Positions 55,208-64,000 of a DNA stretch of 64,000 nt are shown in pieces. Source of the stretch: Bosea vestrisii. Lineage in GTDB: Bacteria; Pseudomonadota; Alphaproteobacteria; Rhizobiales; Beijerinckiaceae. The translations under genes were made by a program, and so were the position numbers. The stretch is taken from NCBI RefSeq assembly GCF_030144325.1, contig NZ_CP126307.1, positions 3,393,001 to 3,457,000 on the forward strand, in the 5' to 3' direction. The notes beneath the pieces were generated by a model. It saw only the letters and a program-made list of their open reading frames with translations, was not told the origin of the DNA and made no database searches. Every line of letters starts with the position of its first letter. Position 1 is the first letter of the stretch.

Positions 55208-56284
55208 ATGAAGCTTAGCCAGAGCATACGGTTCTGCACATCTGCCGACGGCACTCGCATCGCAGTCGCATCGTGCGGGGAAGGACCGGTGATCCTGCGC
55301 GCGGCGCACTGGCTGAGCCACGTCGACTACGACCTCGAAAGCCCGGTCTGGCGCCCCTGGCTTCAGACGCTTTCAGCTCAAAACCGTTTCGTGAGATACG
55401 ATCCGCGCGGCAGCGGCCTGTCCGAGCGATACGTCGCCGATCTTTCGATCGAGGCGTGGAACGCGGACCTGGATGCCGTGGCGGCGTCGATCGACGAACC
55501 GCGCTTCGTGCTTCTCGGTCTCTCGCAAGGCGGCGCGCTCGCGGTTGCCTATGCACTTCGTCATCCCGAACGCGTCTCGCATCTGGTTCTGCTCAACGCG
55601 TATGGCCAAGGCGGAAGGGTTCGCGCGCAGACGGAGGCCGAACGACTGGAGGCCGAGACGCTGGTGAATTTCATCCGCATCGGGTGGGGGCGCGACAATC
55701 CGGCATTCTGCCAGTTCTTCACCAATCTCTTCATCCCCGACGGAACGCCCGAACAGCATCGCTGGTGGGGCGATCTCGAACGCGTTACCGCGAGCGCGGA
55801 CGTCGCCGCTCAACTGCTTAGCAATATGCAGGGGATCGATGTGGCCGAACTGTCCAGGAAAATCAGCGTCCCGACCTTGATACTCCACAGCCGCGGCGAC
55901 ATGCGCGTGCCGTTCAGCGAGGGCTGCAAGCTCGCGGCCGCGATCCCTGGCGCGCGCTTCGTGCCGCTCGAGAGCAAGAACCATGTGCTGCTGCCGGACG
56001 AGCCGGCCTGGGCGGTGTTTCATGCCGAGCTTGCCGCCTTCCTCGGCTGGGACAAGCCCGCACAGCCACGCGCCATCGTTCAGGCCGGCCTGACGGCCGC
56101 CGAAACGGCGATCCTGAAGCTCATCGCAGAGGGGCTCGACAACCGGGCGATCGCGCAGAGGCTCGGCAAGAGTGCCAAGACGGTGCGCAACCAGTTGTCG
56201 GTGATCTTCAGCAAGCTCGGCGTGCATAGTCGGTCCCAGGCGATCGTCCTGGCACTCGGCAGCGAGCAGCCACCGACCGATTGA
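55208..56284 (+). CDS. alpha/beta hydrolase fused to a LuxR-type DNA-binding domain
   Basis: 358 residues from the ATG at 55208. The N-terminal alpha/beta hydrolase (about 10-275) has the nucleophile elbow LLGLSQGGALAVAYAL, an acid in LHSRGDMRVPFSEG and a His in ESKNHVLLPDEPAW, so the triad is complete. The C-terminal 65 residues are a GerE/LuxR helix-turn-helix: GLTAAETAILKLIAEGLDNR then IAQRLGKSAKTVRNQLSVIF. It is probably a one-component regulator whose hydrolase domain binds or cleaves the signal. It is the gene before a methyltransferase on the same strand. Confidence 0.88.
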   Translation: MKLSQSIRFCTSADGTRIAVASCGEGPVILRAAHWLSHVDYDLESPVWRPWLQTLSAQNRFVRYDPRGSGLSERYVADLSIEAWNADLDAVAASIDEPRFVLLGLSQGGALAVAYALRHPERVSHLVLLNAYGQGGRVRAQTEAERLEAETLVNFIRIGWGRDNPAFCQFFTNLFIPDGTPEQHRWWGDLERVTASADVAAQLLSNMQGIDVAELSRKISVPTLILHSRGDMRVPFSEGCKLAAAIPGARFVPLESKNHVLLPDEPAWAVFHAELAAFLGWDKPAQPRAIVQAGLTAAETAILKLIAEGLDNRAIAQRLGKSAKTVRNQLSVIFSKLGVHSRSQAIVLALGSEQPPTD

Positions 56285-56416
56285 CGCCGAGCTTGGGACA
56301 TTTGTCCTTCCGGTTGGTCCCATTTCCCCGCCCGCGCGGGACTGCCGCCTCATGCGCGGCGACCAAGATTGGCCTCATCCTTCAAGCCTGCCGGCCAAAG
56401 GGGAGGAGGACCCGCC

Positions 56417-57466
56417 ATGACCCAGTTCAACGAAGCCACCCTTAACGAACTCGTCGGCCGCGTGCTCGGCGACATCGGCGGAGCGGTCAGCGTGCCCCTG
56501 GTCCGGATCGGTGACGCGCTCGGTCTCTACAGGACGCTGAAGGAGATCGGCCCGGCCACCGCCGACGAGCTTGCGAGCGCAGCCGGATGCGCCAGCCGCT
56601 ATGTGCGCGAGTGGCTGTCGGCCCAGGCGGCCTCCGGCTATGTGCGCCACGAAGGCGGGACATTCTCGCTGACGCCGGAGCAGTCCTTCATCTTCGCGGA
56701 GCCCGACAGCCCGGTCCACCTGATCGGTGCGTTCGATACGGCGGCGGCGATGGTCGAGAACCAGCCGAAGGTGCAGGCGGCGTTCAAGACCGGACGCGGC
56801 GTCGCCTGGGGCGAGCAGGCGGGCTGCATGTTCTGCGCGGTGGCGCGGCTGTTCCGTCCGGGTTACGTCAACGCCCTCGTGCAGGATTGGCTGCCGGCGC
56901 TCGACGGCGTCGTCGACAGGCTGAAGGCCGGCGCGACGGTCGCCGATGTCGGCTGCGGCCACGGGCTCTCGACCATCCTGATGGCGCAGGCGTTCCCGAA
57001 ATCACACTTCACTGGATACGATTTCCACCCCGCGTCGATCGCAGCCGCCACCGCGCATGCGCGATCGCACGGGCTGACCAATCTGACATTCGAGGTCGGC
57101 CGCGCGCAGGACTTCGGCGGCCGCGACCTCGACCTGATCACCTGCTTCGACTGCCTTCACGACATGGGCGATCCGCAAGGCGCCGCGTCGCATATCCGCA
57201 AAGCGCTGAAAGCCGGCGGCACATGGATGGTGGTCGAGCCAATGGCGGGCGACGCACTCGACGACAACATCAATCCGGTCGGGCGCATCTACTACTCCGC
57301 GTCGACGATGATCTGCGTTCCGACATCGCTGGCGCAGGAGACCGGCCTCGCGCTTGGCGCCCAGGCGGGCGAGAAGCGGATCGCCGCGGTGATCCGCTCC
57401 GGCGGGTTCAATCAGGTGCGCCGCGCTGCAGAGACGCCGCTCAACATGGTGCTCGAAGCGACCTGA
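56417..57466 (+). CDS. class I SAM-dependent methyltransferase with N-terminal winged helix
   Basis: 349 residues from the ATG at 56417, behind GGGAGGAGGA. The N-terminal winged-helix/dimerisation domain (about 10-95: LVRIGDALGLYRTLKEIGPA, ADELASAAGC, YVREWLSAQ) precedes a Rossmann methyltransferase with motif I VADVGCGHGLSTIL and ITCFDCLHDMGDP. This architecture is shared with Rv2258c-like proteins. The substrate is unknown. It follows the hydrolase-LuxR gene by about 130 bp and may be its target. Confidence 0.88.
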   Translation: MTQFNEATLNELVGRVLGDIGGAVSVPLVRIGDALGLYRTLKEIGPATADELASAAGCASRYVREWLSAQAASGYVRHEGGTFSLTPEQSFIFAEPDSPVHLIGAFDTAAAMVENQPKVQAAFKTGRGVAWGEQAGCMFCAVARLFRPGYVNALVQDWLPALDGVVDRLKAGATVADVGCGHGLSTILMAQAFPKSHFTGYDFHPASIAAATAHARSHGLTNLTFEVGRAQDFGGRDLDLITCFDCLHDMGDPQGAASHIRKALKAGGTWMVVEPMAGDALDDNINPVGRIYYSASTMICVPTSLAQETGLALGAQAGEKRIAAVIRSGGFNQVRRAAETPLNMVLEAT

Positions 57467-57620
57467 GCCGGTGCGATGGGCGCCGCTTCCCCAGCTTTCT
57501 CATCGCTCGTGCCATTCCCGGAGCGATCCGATGATGTTTGTGGGTGTGTGCCAGTGCGGGCCACGCTCGCCATGCCGATGTTGTCGTCGCCTTTTCCGAA
57601 CTCACTCAGGAGAGTCCGTC

Positions 57621-58001
57621 ATGCTGAGGGCGCATAGGATCATGATCGAACAAGGCAGCGCCTGGGCGATACTGGGGCTCACCGACAAGCGGGAGAATTC
57701 CGGAACATCGGCTTTCGGACGTTGGTTGCACGAAAAGGACAGCACGGACAAAGGCAAGATCAGCTTCACCAGCGACAGCAAGGAATACCTGTACTGGGAG
57801 TGGAAGTCCGAATCGCCTGCCACGATGCTGATCGGGTCGAAAACGCCGCGCGCATCGCACAAAGCCGGCGAAGAGGAATACTTCCAGGTCTTGATCACGC
57901 TGACCGGCATTCGGCGGAATGCGGAGGGCAAGTTCGGGGGCAGCGGCAGTCAGGGCGCCGGTAGCGGAAAGGGCATTTTGACCTACAATGTCAGCCCATA
58001 G
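57621..58001 (+). CDS. hypothetical protein
   Basis: 126 residues from the ATG at 57621, preceded by CAGGAGAG. The sequence is polar, rich in Lys, Glu, Ser and Gly, with conserved-looking aromatic patches (EYLYWEWKSE) and a glycine-rich C-terminus (GGSGSQGAGSGKG). No family is recognised and no signal peptide is seen. Codon use is less GC-rich than in gyrB next to it, which suggests recent arrival. In 58002-58195 only a short unidentifiable minus-strand remnant can be read. Confidence 0.55.
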   Translation: MLRAHRIMIEQGSAWAILGLTDKRENSGTSAFGRWLHEKDSTDKGKISFTSDSKEYLYWEWKSESPATMLIGSKTPRASHKAGEEEYFQVLITLTGIRRNAEGKFGGSGSQGAGSGKGILTYNVSP

Positions 58002-58195
58002 GGCGCTATCGAATGGACGGTCGTTGCCTACTGAAGCTCAGCGCCGGCCGATCGCGGCCGTGATCAACGCCCTGGCGTCGGCGCCGGCCCATTTGGCCGG
58101 GCCCTGGAGCAGAGCGAGCCGGCCGGCTTGACCATCAGGCTGATCGGCCTGCCCTCGACTGTCTTCACTGCGCGGATCTCCTAGAACTGTGCCGC

Positions 58196-60634
<2,439 letters not shown>

Positions 60635-60752
60635 GGTGGGGTCCTTCGGCGGGCGAGCAGGCGCCCGCGATGATCTTGATTCGTCAGGAGAATATAGGGC
60701 TTCAGGATGGCTTTTTCACGTGCGCACGCCCGCGTACGCGAGAGTGGCGGAT

Positions 60753-62634
60753 TTAGCCAGAGAATGTCGCGATCGCATCGAGGAAAACCTCGCCGTACTG
60801 TGCGAGCTTGCGTTCGCCGACGCCTTCGATGGCGCGCATCTCCTCCAGCCCGAGCGGGCGCTCACGCGCCATCGCGATCAGCGTCCGGTCGGTGAAGATG
60901 ATATAGGCCGCCACCCCCCTCCTCGCGGGCGAGGGTCAGGCGCAGCTGGCGCAGATGCTCGAACAGCGCGGCGGTATCGCCGTCGAGCCCGTCGGCACGC
61001 GCCGCCTCGCGCTGGCCGCGGCGCGAGCGTCGTTCGCCCAGGGGGTCGACGCGCAGCGCGATCGGCTCGCGGCCGAACAGGATGTCCTCGCCCTTCGCCG
61101 TCAGGCAGAAGCCGCCATGCTCGCTGCTGGCCTCTGCAAGCGCGCCGGCGGCGAAGAGCTTTCGCGTCAGCGCCATCCAGGCGACCTTGGGCTTGTCGTT
61201 GCCGACGCCGAAGGTCTTCAGGCCGTCATGGTTCTGGCGGCGGATCGTGTCGGTTGTCGTGCCGGTCAGGATGTCGGCGAGGTGGCAGGCGCCGAAGCGC
61301 TGGCCGGACCGGATGACGGCCGAGAGCAGCTTGCGCGCGTCGAGCGTGGCATCGGTGAGCTCGGGAGTCGCGGGTCCGCAGAGGTCGCAGCGGAACGGAG
61401 CGTTGCCAGAGTTCACTTGGCCATGCCGGCAGGGCTCTACCGCCTCGCCGAAATAGGACAGCAGGGCCGAGCGTCGGCACAGCGCCGACTCGCACAGGTC
61501 GATCATCGCGTTGAGGCGCTTGTGCTCGATCCGGCGGCGCTCCTCGTCGATCTGCTTCTCGTCGATCTGGCGGCGGCGCAGCGCCATGTCGTCGACGCCG
61601 TAGAGAGTCAGCGTATCCGCCGGCAGGCCGTCGCGGCCGGCGCGGCCGATCTCCTGGTAGTAGCTCTCGATTGAGCCCGGCATGTCGGCATGGACGACGA
61701 AGCGCACATCGGGCTTGTTGATGCCCATGCCGAAGGCGATCGTGGCGCAGACGACGACGCCATCCTCTTGCAGGAAGATGTCCTGGTTGCGGTTGCGCTC
61801 GGCCTGTTCCAGCCCGGCATGATAGGCATAGGCCTTCCAGCCCTTCTCGCTCAGGCCCGCTGCGAGACGCTCGGTGCGCCCGCGCGAGGAGCAGTAGACG
61901 ATGCCCGAGCCGCCGCGGTGCACTTTCAGGAAATCGTCGATCTGCCGGCGCGGTTGCTCCTTCGGCGCGAAGGCGAGCTTCAGATTTGGCCGGTCGAAGG
62001 AGTGGACGACGAGGTGCGGCGGCGCCGGGAAGAGCTGCTGGGCGATGTCGTCGCGCGTCTGGCGGTCGGCCGTCGCCGTCAGCGCCGTCACAGGGACATC
62101 GCCGAGCGCCTCGCGCACCTTCGAGAGCAGCCGGTATTCCGGGCGGAAGTCGTGGCCCCATTGCGAGACGCAATGCGCTTCGTCGATGGCGAGCCTGGTG
62201 ACGCCGAGGCGGCGCAGGCGGGCAACCAGCCCCTCTCCCGCCAGCCGCTCGGGCGAGACGAAGAGCAGTCTGAGTTCGCCGGCGTTGAGCTTCGCCCAGG
62301 CGTCGCTCGCCTCAGCTTCGCTGTTCATCGAGTTGAGCGACGCCGCCGCGACGCCGGCCCGCGTCAACTGCCCGACCTGGTCGCGCATCAGCGCGATCAG
62401 CGGTGAGACCACCAGCGTTAGCCCTCCGGCGACCAGCGCCGGCAGCTGGTAGCACATCGATTTGCCCGAGCCGGTCGGCATCACCGCGAAGACATCGCGG
62501 CCCGCGAGCGCAGCCTCGATCACCTCCCATTGCCCAGGGCGGAAATCATCATAGCCGAAAACCGACTTCAGGATCGCGCGGGCTTCTGATTCGCGAGGCG
62601 ACGACATCGGCCGGATGTGCCGGATTCGCTCCAT
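60753..62634 (-). pseudogene. recQ: ATP-dependent DNA helicase RecQ, frameshifted near the C-terminus
   Basis: From the ATG at 62634: helicase motif I PTGSGKSMCYQLPAL, DEAH box AIDEAHCVSQWGHDFRP, motif VI QEIGRAGRDGLPA, the zinc-binding RecQ-Ct domain (LCESALCRRS, EPCRHGQ, RCDLCG) and the winged helix. The frame breaks in the C6 run at 60914-60919; removing one base restores the HRDC end VAAYIIFTDRTLIAMARERP and ARERPLGLEEMRAIEGVGER up to TAA 60753. Repaired length is 626 residues. RecQ unwinds 3'-5' in recombination and repair. As a core gene it is more likely intact in the cell, with a sequencing error here. Confidence 0.9.
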
Positions 62635-62734
62635 GAAGGCCAGTGCCGCGGCGAAACCATCCCCGATTCCTGCAAGTCCGCTTGATCGGCCACCCTGGCT
62701 GCCTCACGCTACGGCAATTGCCGAGGAGGCCTCC

Positions 62735-63248
62735 ATGCGACTGCTTCTGACGGGCGCCGTCTGTTGTCTTGCTTGCGGCGGCGCAAGCCCGGCCGCTCGA
62801 GCGCGAGCTGCCGCTTCGGGCTGCAGCCTGCTGGGAACGCAAATATGACGAGGCGCATCTTCGCGCCCATCCGAAGCAGCTGGTGACGCGTATTCGGCTG
62901 GTGCACCTGCCGGGAGGCTGGCAGCCCGGACAGGGCGGCAGCTTCTTCGTGATGCTTTACTTCAACCTGCGCGAGCGCAACGCCATCACCGGCTATGATT
63001 ATCAGCTGAGCGGCTTCTGCAAGGCGGCGGGGCAGGGGCTGCGCTGCGTGCCGGAATGGGAGGCGGGCAGCTGGCAGATCGAGCGCGGGCCAAACGGCAC
63101 GCTCGACATCCGCAATGCTGGCATCTGGGTCAATCCCAACCCGTACGATGCCGAAGAGATCGCCGACAACGCCGCGCGGATCCCCGCCAAACCCGACGAC
63201 GGCACCTGGCGGCTCTCTCCTGCCAGGGACAAATGCCAGATCGAGTAA
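62735..63248 (+). pseudogene. small exported protein of unknown function, frameshifted in the signal peptide
   Basis: The ATG at 62735 has a perfect GAGGAGG before it but its frame ends after 37 codons. The main frame (to 63248) begins inside the signal peptide as VVLLAAAQARPLERELPLRA. Removing one base, most simply from the GGG at 62752-62754, gives MRLLLTAPSVVLLAAAQA with cleavage after AQA. The mature 150 residues (KYDEAHLRAHPKQLVTRIRL, WQPGQGGSFFVMLYFNLRER, two Cys in LSGFCKAAGQGLRC) show no family I know. Confidence 0.7.
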
Positions 63249-63263
63249 GGCTGCCCTGATCGT

Positions 63264-63824
63264 TCAGGGCGCCAGCCCGGCGACCTTCACCAGCCGCGCC
63301 ACCAGCTTGTCGCGCATGCCCTTCAGGCGCTTGTCGGAGAGGTCGCCGTCTTCGCCATAGGCCTTGTCGGCGCCGTTGACGGCAAGCATCTCCGGGACCA
63401 GCAGCGCGCCGAAGCCGAGCTCGAGCACGGTGCGCAGCTGCGTCAGGCAGCGATAGGTGCCGAGATTGCCCGCCGAGGCGCCCCCGATGGCGACGACCTT
63501 GCCCCTGAGGCCGGGTCCTCCGGAGCGCACGATGCTGATCCAGTCGAGCGCGTTCTTCAGCGCCGGCGGATAGCCGGCATTGTATTCCGGGCTGGCGATG
63601 AAGAGCCCGTCATGTGCATCGACCAGCGCCGCCAGCGCCTTCGCCTCGCCAGGCGGGTCGTTGTCATAGGCGCGGGCGTCGATCAGCGGCAGCGGATAGT
63701 CGCCGAGCGAGATCTGCGTCACCTCAGCGCCGGCATCCTTGAGATTCCCGGCGATCAAGGTCGCGAGCCGGGCATTCATCGAGCCCGGCCGCCAGGAGCC
63801 GGCGAAGACGAGGATTTTGGGCAT
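63264..63824 (-). CDS. NADPH-dependent FMN reductase
   Basis: 186 residues from the ATG at 63824; a GTG 6 bp upstream is an alternative. The flavodoxin-like fold is clear: ILVFAGSWRPGSMNARLATL (FMN-phosphate loop), then FIASPEYNAGYPPALKNALD and GKVVAIGGASAGNLGTYR. It reduces FMN or quinones with NADPH in the cytoplasm. It converges on the exported-protein gene with 15 bp between stops. Confidence 0.9.
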   Translation of the reverse strand: MPKILVFAGSWRPGSMNARLATLIAGNLKDAGAEVTQISLGDYPLPLIDARAYDNDPPGEAKALAALVDAHDGLFIASPEYNAGYPPALKNALDWISIVRSGGPGLRGKVVAIGGASAGNLGTYRCLTQLRTVLELGFGALLVPEMLAVNGADKAYGEDGDLSDKRLKGMRDKLVARLVKVAGLAP

Positions 63825-63840
63825 GGTCACTCCGACAAAC

Positions 63841-63950
63841 TAGAGCATTTTCGAGCGAAGTGGGCACCGGTTCGCGTGAAGAAAATGCGTCAAACCAAAA
63901 ACTTGGAGTATTCACGCGATTCGGAGAAACGCGGGAATGCTCGAGCCGGA
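63841..63950. repeat. dispersed palindromic repeat (AGAGCATTTTC family)
   Basis: The segment begins CTAGAGCATTTTCGAGCGAA and contains ACCGGTTCGCGTGAAGAAAA and CAAAAACTTGGAG. From memory, this is a frequent intergenic repeat in Bosea-like and other Hyphomicrobiales genomes. It lies upstream of the FMN reductase gene. Nothing coding is seen from 63951 to the window end. Confidence 0.6.
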
Positions 63951-64000
63951 GTGATCGCTCCGGCGTTCTCATCGCGCGATGTCGAAGCGATGCAGGCGTC

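Noticed and set aside
58034..58190. Minus-strand reading ending LITAAIGRR, considered as a gene fragment
   Set aside because: It needs a frame switch and matches no family I can name.

Overview
The window reads as chromosome of a GC-rich alphaproteobacterium of the Hyphomicrobiales. Bosea or a close relative is my inference. The reasons are the phoR-pstSCAB-phoU-phoB order, an intact gcrA with a cluster of GANTC sites upstream, a Hyphomicrobiales-type two-module dCTP deaminase, and several short dispersed palindromes of a kind I associate with these genomes.

Layout. (1) 1-5716: phosphate sensing and uptake (end of phoR, pstSCAB, phoU, phoB) behind a near-consensus Pho box and closed by a terminator. 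(2) 5739-13860: housekeeping block with gcrA, argD-argF-hslO, the opposing argE-apaG pair, dcd and a small lipoprotein gene. (3) 13930-21057: tRNA-Gly(CCC), a 58-codon membrane protein gene with SCO1, a frameshifted GT2 glycosyltransferase, and a four-gene NitT/TauT-type ABC importer behind a palindromic operator. (4) 21100-35800: accessory DNA with several gene fossils, an MFS/GT4/glycogen-debranching trio, an alanine dehydrogenase with its Lrp-type regulator, and a sugar-acid-like cluster (LysR, enolase-superfamily enzyme, Bug receptor, tannase-like esterase). (5) 35992-46464: a hybrid histidine kinase, a response regulator, a polyamine-type ABC importer and a very large molybdopterin enzyme fused to its own flavin reductase and ferredoxin. 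This is the most distinctive module. (6) 46475-54846: fossils, a Bcr-type exporter/thioesterase/TetR operon diverging from an RND pump over a 55-bp palindrome, then a thiolase start cut by an IS1182-type remnant. (7) 55208-63950: an alpha/beta-hydrolase-LuxR fusion, a methyltransferase, a small unknown gene, then core genes gyrB and recQ, an envelope protein and an FMN reductase.

The most important caution is about quality. Eight otherwise well-conserved genes are broken by nine one-base indels. At least eight of these fall in or beside short homopolymer runs, and each is repaired by adding or removing one base. They include the core gene recQ. This looks more like sequencing or assembly error than biology, so I describe these genes as frameshifted and give the product the repaired frame would encode.

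How it fits together: the left end is a textbook Pho regulon. In the centre, the two-component system, the ABC importer and the Mo enzyme are contiguous, and a direct repeat of ATGAAAC lies in the regulator/importer intergenic region. That suggests a regulated uptake-and-oxidation pathway for a small organic compound I cannot name from sequence alone.
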